From the NCBI RefSeq assembly GCF_025399195.1, contig NW_026252090.1, positions 558,001 through 622,000 of the forward strand: a stretch of 64,000 nt of DNA, read 5' to 3'. The notes beneath the pieces were generated by a model. The model was not told where the DNA came from and made no database searches. It was given only the letters and a program-made list of their open reading frames with translations. The number at the start of each line of letters is the position of its first letter. Within the stretch, counting starts at the first letter, position 1. This document shows positions 22,530-34,923 of this stretch, piece by piece. A program made the translations under genes and the position numbers. Origin of the DNA: Umbelopsis ramanniana AG (lineage: Eukaryota; Mucoromycota; Umbelopsidomycetes; Umbelopsidales; Umbelopsidaceae).

Positions 22530-24548
22530 GACGATTGTTCACAATGAAGAAGGTTGCTCGGGGTATGGATTTCTCTATGGTACAAATTTTTTTTTTTTTT
22601 TTTTTTTTTTTTCGGTTTATGTAGGAAGGGTTTGTTTCAATGTACAAAAAGAAAGAAAATTTCAAGGAAAGAGTTCGAATATACAAGGGCAAAAGTTGAA
22701 CGCTGTAGAGCCAAGAAGGAAAAAAGTTTTTTTTTTGAATATCACATTTGTCATGTAAGCTTTGTAACCTCGACGCACCTCGGAGTTTACACACGTTTCC
22801 CAAAAAACCGAGCTAGATCTTGATCGTTTTTTATTCTCTTGAACTGAATTATCGAGCTGATCATAAGAGTTTATCTCGTTTCATGACCATGGTTTTTCAG
22901 TTCAAATTTTGAAGAATTCATTGGCAATTTCATGCAGTGTTGAGCGCCGCTTAACGACATGAGTAAGCAGCTTTGATCTTCAAGTGATTGCTTTACTATT
23001 GCCTGGGAACATCGTGACCTTGAGAACCAAAAGATGATATAAAGTTTCCCACATTGTACAATCAACGACCTAATAAATGAGCGGTTTGTCATTGAGTTGC
23101 ATCAACTTTTACAGACGGGCAACACGTAGTTACTTGAAAGCGCTTCATGAAATGCCTTGAATTTCACTCTATTATGAGCGTAATGAAAGACGATAGGACG
23201 GGCAACGTCATGTGCCAAATGATTGCTCGTCTACTCAGTCAATTGTTGAACTTGAAGTCGGTAAATCGGTTTGTTCAGGAGACGGTGGTATATTTGCTTT
23301 TTCCGGCGGCTAAACCTCCATTTTCCAACCCAAATACCCGTTTTTGTTCACCTCGGCCATATCCCGAAATTTTTCTGTTCAACAAAAATCAGCCAGCCTG
23401 CCCCTATTCCCCGCTGCAACTCAGTAATTGCCCACATTTGCTTTCAAAAGAAGTTTGTTACACGTCTCCTTTACGGCACCTACTTGCTTGTTGTTCGACT
23501 TTTTAGTACCTTCTAACATTTCGATTTTACTAGCGACGCCATGCTACACAATATTGGCTTAAGGAATTACGCTAGTCTCACTAAATCTAGTTGTAGCGAA
23601 AAAGTTCCCTGACCAGCCTCATTATTGTGATTGTCAAATCAAAATTCTGTATATGCAAACGTTTAGGTACACTTGTTGGAAAATGGTGTTCTTCATGGTA
23701 ACAAGGCTGTTGCTTAAATTTCAGTGATCGCGGTAGCAAACTTGACACTTTGCAAAACTGCTTGCTGAGCTCATTCTTTGGGCATGTACGCCGCCTGAAC
23801 CTGAAATTTAAGTGGGACCAGGAGAAATTGACTTCATGAGCAACGACGCGCAGGCAGGAAACTATATTGACATTCCGTTCAATATTCGTAACTAGAGATC
23901 GCTGATCTATTACCCATGAAGGTTATAAGAAATGTGAACACATGGGGAAAAGCTACATTAGATCGATATTACGTTGGATATAAACGAGTGATGAACAGAT
24001 CAAATATCCACTTTTGTATGCTGTTATCATATGGTATTATAGCATTGCTTCGAATAAGGGACTGGAAACGTGTAAAGAAAGCCACCGTGGAAAATCCATG
24101 GAACACCTCGAATTCATAAGTTGGGATTCAATGTCAAATTTCAATTTATAGTGAGCGTGCTTGAATCAATGACACTGGTGAAATGGCGGTTATGGAGCCA
24201 TTTATGTAGCTGTGCTGTGTATTTACCATATAGCGAACGGGTATCATTTTCAGGCTGATAATGAGTTATATGGATCGAACAAGCTACCTGTGGCAGGATA
24301 GAAATCAGATAAAGAGACTGAGAAGATTTAGGTTCCCCCCCCAAGGACAAAGCGCTCGCTACGAGAAGTTTGCTTTCGCTGGACCAGCAGCAATTTGAGT
24401 GTGGTTGCACCAGCCAGCCAAATATTTCTATTTTCCACTTTTTTTTTTTCATACATTATTTTCTCTCTGCTTGCTTTCATCACCTACGAAGTTGCTCATT
24501 TTTCTCAGTTACCTTCTCTTCTTTCCATCCTACTTCGCTGCTATTTCC
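22530..24548. promoter_or_regulatory. Divergent intergenic, 2.0 kb
   Basis: Between the SMYD gene (-) and the type I membrane protein gene (+). Open frames of up to 119 codons (for example 23147-23506) have no recognisable composition, splice partners or domains. The right end, about 24430-24548, is a CT-rich leader for the membrane-protein gene. Confidence 0.5.
22587..22612 (+). repeat. Poly-T tract, 26 nt
   Basis: Uninterrupted run of 26 T on the plus strand (poly-A on the coding strand of the SMYD gene, 57 bp upstream of its ATG). Such tracts exclude nucleosomes and often mark fungal promoters; its length is likely to vary between isolates. Confidence 0.85.
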
Positions 24549-26675
24549 ATGCGAGTCTCGCATCTCGCGGTTTTGATATATGCCACTATGGCAAACGCAT
24601 CTTGGTCGGCTTCTCAGCAGCTCTCACCACGCGACGGTAACGATTCACCATTTCATTTTTTTGTACATGCAACTTCCATTCGACAATCTCTTGTCCAGGT
24701 GTTGGGGGCAATGTGTGAAGGGATATGTTTGTGTGAAAGTAAAAATAAGGATACGCCATATGGCATTATGCCCCCCCAAACTAAACGCACGGCAGAGATC
24801 TCATACTTGGAAAAAAAAATAGTTATTCTAAACACCCCTCGAATCATTCTAACCCCTACTTTTATTTCAAGCAGTGGCCACAACAGCGTCTTGCCCAACC
24901 TCTGGTAACAGCGTCTTCATATGTTCGCCTCTGAGCTCAGATACATGGTACAATGGAACAGTGAACCAGTTTCTGTGGAACTACTAGTAAGATAACCCAC
25001 GTCATGATAGGCTATTTTCACGATCTAGTTGCATTAATTTGAATTTAATTTTCTTTACTACTCATCAGTAACCCAGTATTTAACGGTCAGGTACGAGAAA
25101 CATGGTTGTCATATCTTGGAGTTCTCTGAAATCTAGGGACAAGCGTTCTTTTCGTTCTGTCATTTGCTAGAGGGGCTGGGACCAATAGATTCGGAGCCTA
25201 GAATAGAATCGCATACCTTTATTTTTGGCATTGGGCTTACGAATTTTTCCCTCCCGCAGCTCCAGAACGGCACGTTGAGTTTATATTTGTATCAGTATCA
25301 AAATGCATCCTTGGAGTATGTCATGGTCAAAAATTTCACACAATTGCCCACAACGGATAGTCCACTCATCACCACAGTGGACGATTCATGGTTTCCAACA
25401 AAGCTTTCGCCGGGATCAGCTAACGTATCGCACACATACTTCATGTATCTCATTGCATCGGATCTCGACCCTGCTACAGAGATGAAAAACATCTACTCCA
25501 TATATCGACAGGAGAGCGTTGGAACGTTGAATTTCACAGTTGTTCGTAAGTAACACGGAAGTTATTTCAGGTCGAATGGGAACCAGTGCTATTATTGGGT
25601 GCATGAGGGAAACTGAGCCGCTACGCATCACGTGGCAAATCGACACTTTCAGCAACTAAGGAGACAGCGAAAGAAATGAAATAATATTCGACAACATATT
25701 TTTTTCATTTAACGCAATTTGAGACGGGTCCGCGACATACCCTATCATGATGTGAAGTATGCTTACTTAGATATAATTTATTTCTTTCATGTAGAAACCG
25801 CGCCATCCACAGCGCCGTCATCTAGCGGCTCCTTGTCCAATTCTACAGCACATGCTTCTTCCACGATAGCTCAGGCAGTACCTTCAACTGTCAGTAACGT
25901 CAATGGCCAGCTGCAGGCGTCATCGTCTGGCTCCAAGTTACAACCATGGACGATTGGGGTTATCGTTGCAGCATGCGTGGCCGTCATTTTAGCAGTTATT
26001 GCACTAATTTGGACAATACGTTATACACGCAGACAGCGAAAGTTCGGGCAACGCAGATCTTTCTTTCTGGGGGATTCCAAGCGGTCACCTGGAGCAAATG
26101 ATCCTGACGCAGTGGATGCTGCGGCTATGACACAAGGTATTATTCCTGGTATGCAGAGTCATGGCGGTTTCGATAATCGAGATGTATCGTCTATTCATTC
26201 TGGAACGCCCATCTTTGGTGGAACGTCTTCTCGACGATCTACAGCCCTTGAGAATAGTTCTGCATTTGGATCCACCCGAGGTTCTGGATTAAGAAATAGT
26301 ACTGGAATCGACCCAGAGAAGAACCAATCGGCCATATCGAATGCCGTTCGCAGCAGTGACCTTGGCCAACATGCTGAAGCGCGTCAATCCAACTCTGTCT
26401 TGAGTTCAACAGACGCTCTCATGATCGCTGACACGTTCCGAAGTTTGATGCGAAAACCAGATTGGAACGAAAAGTCGGATGAAGTTGAAATGGAGAACAC
26501 TGAAGAAAACGATGAAGAAAAGCGAAAGCGTCTTGGAAACGAGCTACTACGTCAACAGCTCGCGGAAGAAGGTACTCAAGTACAGCGAATAGAACGCCGA
26601 CCCACTCAACTCAAAAGTATCACGACCGCTGAGGGCAAGGCGATATTTGACAACGACGATTCCCAATCTACATAA
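24549..26675 (+). CDS. Type I single-pass membrane protein, Ser-rich, function unknown
   Basis: No named family recognised. Model: join(24549..24636, 24875..24986, 25069..25090, 25260..25545, 25795..26675), 462 aa, phases consistent, including a 22-nt microexon (25069-25090). A signal peptide (MRVSHLAVLIYATMANA) is followed by an ectodomain of about 150 residues with N-glycosylation sequons (NGT, NAS, NFT, NVS), two Cys, and a beta-rich look (GTLSLYLYQYQNASLEYVMV). Next are a Ser/Thr/Ala stalk (about 172-218) and one transmembrane helix at about 221-244 (IGVIVAACVAVILAVIALIW) followed by basic residues. The cytoplasmic tail of about 215 residues is Ser-rich then acidic/coiled. The layout resembles fungal wall-stress sensors, but no WSC domain is present. 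Sensor or scaffold role is inference. Confidence 0.75.
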
Positions 26676-27754
26676 TGCAGCGCGTCTTCTCCTCCCCCCC
26701 TCTTTTTTTTTCCAGATCAGAAAGCCATGAAACAACGGATGTTATGCACATCATGAACCCTCTGACTACCGTAAATACTTCTCTCTCCGTTACCGCCTTG
26801 CATTACAGTACACTGCATTGCTTGCCGGGCAATGGCTCTTGCATCACATTATTTCATCCATCTTCTTTCGCCTGAATTTTCTCTCTCTCCCGTTCTTCCA
26901 TCTTACATTTTCTATCCACGAATAATTTCTCAGAGAGAGAGCTGACTTGTCGCCAGCCCGGTGTCAAAATCGCGTTTTCACTCTGGCATTTTGTATTCTT
27001 GTATTTTTATTTCACCACTCATTTGAATTTGCCTTTGCTTCCCTTGTACGATTCTCTCAACGACTTGACGTCGGATTTCCCACATGATAAAGGCAAGCTA
27101 CCTTGATTACTTTTTTTTTTCTGAACACAATGTTTTGGCGGCATGCTAAAGCCTTTTGAGTTGTCTGACGTGACAAACCTTACCATGCGACCAACACTAG
27201 CTCAACTCTCGCCACTTTTTAGGGACATTGGCAAGCAGCATGTGACCCCCACCCCCTCTCATCTCACCTTGGAAAAAAAAAATGGATACGCCAAGGTGCT
27301 ATATTGCCGATGACCTGGGAAAATCAAAGTGCAAACCCCACTTGTAACAAAGATTCACTTTACTTATCATTCAACGCAATATCATTGTCTTTACGGCTAC
27401 GCTAAAGGGACCACGGATGGAATGAGTCGCTGACCAAAAAAAAAAAAAAAAAAACCAAAAAAAAAATTGTGATGTAGTATATTTGAACGGATTGTGTGGG
27501 GGATGTTGTATTGCGTTTGCGACAGCTCCCGCTTTTGTTGGCCGACCTGATCCCTTCAAATGTATCTTTCTTTTTTTTTCTGTGCAAGTGTGGGGGATGT
27601 TTATAGGCAGGGCTGAACAAAAATGAAGGGAGGAAAAGAAAGAGCACACAGGGTGAAAAAGTAAAAGCGTATCATGTACAGGCAAATCTTGAGTTGATGG
27701 GGCGGGAATGACAAGGCCAATCAGAATATGATAATTACTTTGCCAATCGATGCC
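26676..27754. other. Convergent intergenic, 1.1 kb
   Basis: Between the 3' ends of the membrane-protein gene and the endosulfine gene. A poly-A stretch (about 27436-27468, with one CC interruption) and several short C/T runs are present. No supported coding sequence. Confidence 0.5.
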
Positions 27755-28391
27755 TTAAGCACCGTCTGGGACAAGAGGGCTTTCCTTGACCGGGCTTGAG
27801 CTCGAGTTGCTTGCAGGGTTGGAGTGAGGGATGGTGTCTGGGGAAGGGTGCTCGGAGCCTACGGCGCCAGGCTCCTTTCCAGCCTTGGACAAGGCGTAAT
27901 CACCAGAGTCAAAGTACTTACGTTCCTACATGCAAGAAGAGTATTTAGTCGGTGAACGAAATGATGGCATGATATAACTGCGTTGACTATTGCGGAAAGG
28001 CGACGATAACGCTCAACGGCGTGAGTAAAAAAGTCGGCATTTCCATACGACATTTTGTCTTTCGTGGAGCAAGCGGTGGTATGTTTGATTCCCGGAAGCC
28101 CTTGCCATTTCCCACAGAACCAAAATGCTTACCTTCAACTTTCTATCCAAAAGATCTTTGCGATCAGGGAGTTTGCCGTACAATCGAAATACTTTTTGCT
28201 CCTCTTCCGTGAGTTGCTATAAACGTAAGAGGTGTGATGAGCTTAATGTGAGGCATGGACTACGAATTAAACCAGAAAAGTCTGCGGCAGAAAGGCGTCG
28301 CCCCCATCCATAAATTGACAAGCACGCAAGTTATATGACGCAAATGCATACTTACGCTGATATCGATTTTGTTGGTTTTCAGTGGATTCAT
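27755..28391 (-). CDS. IGO1: Endosulfine (ENSA/ARPP-19/Igo1 family)
   Basis: Small phosphoprotein that, once phosphorylated by Greatwall/Rim15, inhibits PP2A-B55 and drives quiescence or mitotic entry. Model: complement(join(27755..27925, 28133..28216, 28356..28391)), 96 aa. The helix motif EEEQKVFRLYGKLPDRKDLL is followed by the invariant target KYFDSGDYAL, with Ser47 in FDSGDY as the phosphosite. The tail is Pro/Ser-rich. The FDSGDY codons begin the third exon. Length is short but normal for fungal members. The next gene upstream on the same strand is YPD1, another stress-signalling gene. Confidence 0.95.
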
Positions 28392-28983
28392 TTTCTGTCA
28401 GTTCACTGGGAGTACAATGTCAGACTGTGAAAAGACGCGGAAAGAAGAGAGCTTGCAAATAGTGGCATGAATTTTTTCGCCTGGGCAGCTAAACCTTCTG
28501 TCTTCTCGTCCACGTGACGGATCACTCTTAATCTCGACGATGATTGGTTCCAAGGCAAATCATTCCATGTCTCGAATTCGAAATGATCCTCAAATGCGGA
28601 CTTGACAAAATAGCTGAGACAATAGTTGAACTGAAGTCTCCCTAAGAGACCAAATGCATCCATCAAACAACCTCTTCCATATAGAAGATAACACAGACTG
28701 CTCGTGGATAAAAAGAGGAGATGTGGCAAAATATAGAAAGCTGTGATCCTCGAGCGACTACATGCCCTTGAAGCAAAAATATGACAGTGAGCAAATTTCT
28801 CATTGTTTCTTTTTTTTTCTTCTTTTTGTTTGGGTTTGTTGTTCTGATTTAGAATTGAGAATAAAAGGTATGGCAGAGAAAAAGGAAGAAGCGACCACAA
28901 CTTAAGCTAGAAGTAAGTTGGACTAGTGATTTTTAGAGATTGAAATGGGGTGGAAGGTAACTAAAGGAAAAGGCGCGCTATAT
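28392..28983. other. Intergenic, 592 bp
   Basis: Promoter side of the endosulfine gene and 3' flank of YPD1, both on the minus strand. One open frame of 165 codons crosses it but is low-complexity Ser/Phe/Leu without splice support. Confidence 0.5.
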
Positions 28984-29822
28984 TTATCGGGTCTCTTGTT
29001 CTTCATAAAACGTTTCTAAGTGACTCTTGGCTGCCTTATACTCCTTATTGACCAGAGGGAGTAGAGGTGCGATTTGTTTCAATGCTTCCTCTGAATCAAT
29101 TGTAGAGATACCAGTCTCATCCTTGAGGTTGCCAATGTTTTGGATCTTTTCGCATGTTGCCTTGACCATCCTGAGGCCAATAGCAGCAGAACTACCTTTG
29201 AGGAAGTGACCTAACCGAGAAAGCTCCGAGAGATCCTTCTTCTCACTACAAGATGAGTCAGTATTGGAACCTTTGCAAAAAAGTTACATGTAAACGAATA
29301 GCTTACAGTGCTCCGTCCATATCTTCAAAGGTGGCTTCGGCTTGCTTGAAATAGTCCCAGACGATCGATTTGGAAAACTCATGGTCTTCTTCGTCATCCA
29401 TGTCTAGCAGCTGATCAAAAGTGGCCATGTCAAGAAGGTCTTCGCCAGATTCATCCTCGGTCTCTTCTTCTTGGTGTAGAGTAGAGACTTCCTTAATCTT
29501 GACGTAGAAAGGGTTAGACATGTATAATGATTGGTTTTAGAAGTGCTGAAAGGGATCGGCATGCTAAGTGATGGATTGGTTTTCGATAGGAGCAAAAGAA
29601 CACTGTATATCCCCTTTACTAGATTGAAAGGGACAATAATACAAGTTTTCGAGTGACAAAATCTCTCATAGATGAGTGTTCTTTTGTGTTCCACACTATG
29701 CGATCACCATGTAGACCATCACAATTGAAAAGATTCATAAAGTTGATATTCACCTCCTTATCCGGAACGCTCTCCGTCTTGTTATCTACGGCCTTGTCTG
29801 AGGAATTGATTGTCGACGACAT
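28984..29822 (-). CDS. YPD1: Ypd1-like histidine phosphotransfer (HPt) protein
   Basis: Phosphorelay intermediate carrying phosphate from hybrid histidine kinases (Sln1 type) to response regulators Ssk1 and Skn7, controlling the Hog1 osmotic pathway. Model: complement(join(28984..29245, 29307..29497, 29754..29822)), 173 aa. The phosphorylatable His is residue 100 in GHFLKGSSAAIGL, the classic HPt motif, within a four-helix bundle preceded by FSKSIVWDYFKQAEATFEDM. The N-terminal 45 residues are acidic and disordered. Helices after the motif (ATCEKIQNIGNL, EEALKQIAPLLPLVNKEY) fit the fold. Two genes away from here no kinase or regulator is present. Confidence 0.95.
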
Positions 29823-30013
29823 GTTCAGGTGGGGGCGAGCCTGGTTGGAGTTGCAAGGGGAGTAAGGCCAAAAATGGGCTCTCGTTCCAGCGCATTTTAA
29901 TGACGTACAATTCCGTGAATAGAAACGATGACACCATCTGTGTTATTGAATTTTTTTTTTTTCTCTTCAGTGCAACCAACCTCCACACCGCCCAGAAAAA
30001 ATATTGTGGAATC
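29823..30013. promoter_or_regulatory. 191-bp divergent promoter, YPD1 and Lys-rich gene
   Basis: Separates the start codons of YPD1 (-) and the small Lys-rich gene (+). Contains a T run (about 29949-29961). No further element identified. Confidence 0.4.
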
Positions 30014-30530
30014 ATGGGTAAAACACAGCCAGGTAATCCGATTCATCCTTTGAAATCTCGCCATGAAACAACCGCAGTGAATTAACCGTCTTGATCTACA
30101 GTTGACAAAAGCAATGTCTCGCAGCATGCATCGAGTGCTCCGGCGGAGATGGATGGTAAGGGGACTATCTTATTGGCTGCAATAGTGTACTTTTAGTTAG
30201 GCGCTAAAACTACACACTTCAACAGGCAAGAGCCGTATCAATGAGCAATTGAGCCTCTTACAAGCGCGTGGTAAGGTTAAGCCTGCTAGCGCCAACTCCA
30301 CTTTGAAGAAAGTGAAGAAGGCTCCTATGAAGAGAGCTCAAAAGGTCAAGAAGATGAAGAAAATGGATCGTGCTAGAATTATATCTGAAAAGGTGAGTAG
30401 AGGTTGAAACTGCTTTACCACCGGCCCTGAACGATCCTTTTGCTAATGAGTATATCAGGAGGAGCAACGCGTAACTAAACAGGAACAAAAGAGCGAGAAG
30501 AAGAAAATTCGCAAAGTTATTTGGGAATAG
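30014..30530 (+). CDS. Small Lys-rich, probably nuclear or nucleolar protein
   Basis: Four-exon model: join(30014..30032, 30102..30155, 30226..30392, 30459..30530), 103 aa, phases consistent. After a short polar N-terminus (MGKTQPVDKSNVSQHASSAP) it carries INEQLSLLQARGKVKPAS, then a very basic stretch (KKVKKAPMKRAQKVKKMKKM) and a charged helix ending KKKIRKVIWE. Composition suggests nuclear/nucleolar location and RNA or ribosome contact. A diverged relative of the ribosome-biogenesis factor Alb1 (basic helix ending in a Trp) is possible but is only a guess. Other small ribosome-assembly proteins are alternatives. Confidence 0.6.
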
Positions 30531-30809
30531 GAAGGCAATTGGATACATTCGGCAAAGCCATCCTTTCATTCTCTAAATACTTGTATAATATCCTCAATAG
30601 AAAATGCAATTCATCATGTCACCTCACTATTCATCTGGTTCACTGTTTCCAATATACGCCATAGAGTAATATCTACGTTTGAGTAGAGCAAAATCATTCC
30701 AAATTTTATCCCTTCTATGAACATAAAAAGGAGTAAAAGAAGTTTTTATAGCAGAACAAATAATAGGTAAAAGACTTGAAGAAAAAAAAAGTCATGGCTT
30801 TCTTTCTCT

Positions 30810-31769
30810 TTAGTTTGATCGCTGTGCCTTCTCAAGGACAGCTTCCTCGTCAACCTATAAATAAAGAAAGTGAGAAGGTGACCTCAAAGAGTCCCATCGA
30901 AACTCCGGTGGATTCTTACCTCAGAAAAGTCAGTGCCCTGGACCTCGATAGCAATACCAACAAGAGTTCTGCGAAGAGCATCCTTGCTAGAAGCGTACAA
31001 CATCTTGGCACGAACCTTGGCCGTATCAGGGGTCCTAATATCAAATCGTAATGGTCAGATTATGTTGCAAGATATTATTTTTTAAACGTTCCGTGCAACG
31101 TCATTATTTTTTTTCCATCGTCATGTAACTCAACTGGGTTGTTGTTGCACAGACAATGGGCTTTGCAAACAACAGAACACCACTTGGGGGCAACTATTGA
31201 AGAAAGAAAGGACAATAACGTACCAGGCATAGAAGACAATCTTGCTTCGCAAGCCTTCGCCAGGCTTCTCATACTCAAAATCGTAAATGGCATAACGAGG
31301 TTCATCTTCGGGAAGTTGGCTGACGAAAGTACTGTATTCACCAGTCTCGGCAGCGTTCTCAACAATGATTTCCCTGTTATCGTCTACAAAGAAGCAAATG
31401 AAATAGAATGATGTGAGGAATGGAACGGCCAGATCAAAAGGGTGTCTACTGCATGCCCATGTATGTATGCTTTGTTTTGGGGTAGAGTATGTTGTTCCTT
31501 ACAGGAAAAAACCCGTTCCTCCGCATCGCTTTTCACCCGTCTCCAAGACATGTATGCATAGATTCTAACTAGGCACGTAGTAGAAGCCTACTTACCAGAG
31601 AGCTTGAAGATGATGAACTTGTACTTGTGGCGAAGTTTCAATTCCTGGAAGACCTCCAAGCACTTCTCATTGACTGCAACACCGGAAGACTGTTGAGAAT
31701 ATAAGAGAGCGATTAGTTGACAAAAGTAAATCAGCAATCTAGAAGGATCATCTTGAGAGAACTTACCAT
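30810..31769 (-). CDS. COF1: Cofilin (actin-depolymerising factor)
   Basis: Severs and depolymerises actin filaments. Model: complement(join(30810..30854, 30920..31034, 31224..31383, 31596..31689, 31767..31769)), 138 aa. The first coding exon is the ATG alone, followed by [20 protein letters not shown]. Other ADF-homology blocks are [36 protein letters not shown] and [20 protein letters not shown] (the actin-binding long helix), then an [11 protein letters not shown] tail. Ser2/Ser3 correspond to the regulatory N-terminal serine region. Length is normal (about 135-145). An intron immediately after the start ATG occurs in many fungal cofilin genes. Confidence 0.96.
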
Positions 31770-32208
31770 AATGGACTGATTGATTAATTGATAAGGGAAA
31801 GATGCAAAGCAAGGTTTCTGGTTTGCAACGCGGTCATAATGGGCCCATCCTGATTTTTATAATACTCAGTGGCGGCGGACTATCAAATTTTTAAAAATCA
31901 TTGCCTGTTGGGAGAGACACTGACTTACCCCCGATCTACGGAAGCAGTCGCCAAGCTGAAGGTAGTGCCTTGGCAATTGTGACAACGTTTCAAACAGATT
32001 GGTTACATAGAGATGGCATGATAGAAAAGAACATTGTAAATCAAATGATGTATTATACCAGTTCGCGCTTATGTTACGTGTGAATACAGAAATCGTGACA
32101 GTTCAGTTATAGGTGCAAAACGAAAAAAAAAAAAAAAGGAACGGAAGCTATCTTCTTCCTTCCTACTGGAATTGCAGCTGCTGCGGCGCTTCGATAAAGT
32201 CATTCAAA

Positions 32209-34923
32209 TTACATGCCAAGTCCAATTCGTTTCTTTCGAACTATAGCCTCGATAGGTACTGTGATACCCGTGCCTTCGGTGCCAAGACTGTCACCTTGCT
32301 TCCATCTACGTAGTTGAGGAAATATTCAACTAATTAGTAAGAACGAAAAGATACCAAGCTATCAAGTGGAACGCTGAGCTTACCCCATTGCAGCAAGCAT
32401 TTGATGACCAATGTTTTGATCATTTATTGGTGCTGCATTGCCTGCTACGATATGACCATGAGAGGGCCCTGGCAAGTCACTAGGTGAGGATCCATTTCGG
32501 CCAGCCTCCTTCTTTCCTGCTTTTCGCTTGGATTTGGAGGGAATAGAGTTCTCAATGTAGGGCATACGATGTTTACGAAGTATACTACTCGTAATATCCA
32601 AAGTGGATTGGGCTTCAGCAATGAACCTTTCAATATATTTTCTATCATTTGGAATGAATGTTCTCTCTGTTTTGGATAAAACAGGGTATCTAAAGCACGA
32701 TAGGCTAAAGTCAGTAACCAAGTTAAAAATGATCGACTTGCTACCCATTTTCATTACCGTGAATTGCCTGATCCAAGACTCTTGGACTTTAAGTTGTACG
32801 CAGTAGCAAGCAAATGCACTTGTCGCCTAGTATACTTTGCCATGGGTGCCATTTGATAACTACTGATGGAGTCGTCACGAATAAACTGCTGCAGTTTTCT
32901 GTACAAGAGTACCATTGTCAATAAGGCAAACGGTTTTCATATAAGCTAAAAGCATATCCAAACATACTGATCAATTTTGCGTAAATCAACATTTTCATCC
33001 ATCTCCTTCATCATCTTCTTCTGCTTTTTGGTTGTCATGTTCTTTTCCTTTTTGCGTTCTCGTTCCTGCTTCTTCTCGAGTTTCCGCCGTTGCTTATCGG
33101 TTAAGTGTGAGGTTGACTCTACTTCAAAAGCCTCCGTCTTGAGCATTCGCCGTTGACGAGCTTCACGAGCATTATACTTTGATAAAGCATTATAACCTAG
33201 TCACGTCTTAGCAATCTGGTATTCAATTACAAAGATCAAGTACATGGTGCTTTACCTCTTTGAAGTGACGGTGGTACGGCTGTTGCCTCTATAATGATAG
33301 GCTCGTCGTCGTCATCATCCGCGAAGATCAAAGGGCCGTCTTCTTCTTCAACGTCATCAAGATCACTCTCTTCATATTCTTGGTAGATGGCGTCGTCCTC
33401 TAGTTGCTCTTCATCATCGTCAAACTCATAAAGTTCATCTTCGCTCTCGTCTTCCTCTTCATCAAGATAATCATCATCTCCTTCTTCCTCTTGGCTGGAT
33501 TCTTCTTCGCTTAAAGCATCAGCGTGTTTGTCGTTGAGAATATTGCGTTTGGCTGCCGATGTGGCTGTTGATATGATGTGCTCTTCCTCATCGCTGTATG
33601 GCTCCAAAAGAACTTCAGACTCGGTTGTCACTGTATACTTTGTGACAGGAGGAGACCCAAAGTGGTTATCATCATCATTCGATTTCGTAGGTTGCACATA
33701 CGGTTTCTCTTTGGTTACATTCTCCACATCACCGTCGTCGAGCCCGTGATCGAGCTTGGTTGCTGCTTTGTTTTGGCCATTTCGTTCTCCTTTTCGCTTC
33801 TCTACTGATTCCTCTTTTTCCAGCTTTTTGTCCATGGACGACAGTTTTTTAACCAAGGTTTGATAGTATGCTCGCAATTCGTCTTCGCCATCATCATTGA
33901 GAGAGGCGTTTTCGATGTAGTCGAGCATGGCAGCAATTTCATCTTCGTCTTCTACTTCATCATCACCGCTTAAAAATATGTCGTCCTCGTATTCTACGTC
34001 TTGAGATACCAAATCATCGTCACTTTCGGTGTCACTATTGCTGATTCCCATGAGCTCTTGATATCGTTGTTCACGTCGCTCCTTTCTGGTCAGCTTTTGT
34101 ACAACTCGCTGGAGTTCTGGGTCCTGTAACGTCAGACTTGCTAAGAGATCGTCTATGTCCTGTTCGTTGGATACATTTTCTAAAGCTGTATCATCAAGTT
34201 CATCATCACTGGAACTGTTATCTTCTACGTCTGCATTGTTGTCGGTTGATTTCTCTGCACCATCTTGACCAAGCCCTGGTGATGATATACCAGACGTTGT
34301 GGATTCAATTGCCTTGTCGGAATTGATGTCACTTTCATGATTGAGTACCATGGTAGACTTTTGAAAGACCATCATCTTGGTATATTTTGAACGTCCGAAC
34401 GAAGCCGGTGCACTCGATGTCGATGCCGCAGTCAAACTAGTGTATCCAAGACCAACTGCGGCAGGTCGGTCCTCTTCATCCGATTTGTAGCTGTAAGCGA
34501 ACTGGGAAGGATTTGCTTTTCTGGCAGATGGAGTGGTTTCTAGAATGTTAAAAAAACAAAAAGGGAAGGTTAGAATAGAGAGCTTGGGCGAGGAATTGCC
34601 AAGGCGGGTATGTCGAACAACAGGACAAATTTGGATAAAATCTTACTTTTGGATGGTTTTTTTGACTTGCCTCTACGACCAGCGTTCCCGGTTGAAATAT
34701 CGTCGTCTGATTCACTACCGAACTGACCGTATACTTTGAAATCGCCATACAGTTCATCCATGTATTTGAATGAGGTAGGTTGCTGAGTAGCATAACCATA
34801 AGATGTTGGAACACCGGAGCGGCCACCTCGACTTCCTCCACGGCCTCCACGGCCACGGCCACCTCTTGAAGCACCTCTTCCTCGGCTCATGCCCTTCTTT
34901 GCGTTTCGTGATTTGGTCCCCAT
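32209..34923 (-). CDS. SQS1: R3H and G-patch protein Sqs1/Pfa1
   Basis: Cofactor that activates the DEAH helicase Prp43 in splicing and ribosome biogenesis. Model: complement(join(32209..32305, 32384..32689, 32758..32898, 32968..33196, 33256..34539, 34647..34923)), 777 aa, all phases consistent. In order: an N-terminal RGG-rich segment (about 12-40, GRGRGGRGGSRGG); a long acidic region (about 150-480) with many Asp/Glu/Ser runs; a Lys-rich coiled coil (about 530-590); an R3H domain at about 597-655 (ISSYQMAPMAKYTRRQVHLL, then LKSKSLGSGNSRYPVLSKTE); and a G-patch at about 738-777 ending RKKRIGLGM. Domain order matches yeast Sqs1. The ATG at 34921-34923 precedes MGTKSRNAKKGMSRGRG. Confidence 0.92.

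Noticed and set aside
23147-23506. 119-codon plus-strand open frame in the gap before the membrane-protein gene
   Set aside because: No domain, no consistent composition and no splice partners; the frame ends in random-looking Pro/Cys/Leu sequence. It lies in an AT-rich gap and is best seen as chance.
28403-28900. 165-codon minus-strand open frame upstream of the endosulfine gene
   Set aside because: Low-complexity Ser/Leu/Phe and Lys/Asn runs in promoter DNA, without homology or splice context.
31139-31411. 90-codon plus-strand open frame over the cofilin gene
   Set aside because: Antisense shadow of cofilin exon 3 and its adjoining introns.
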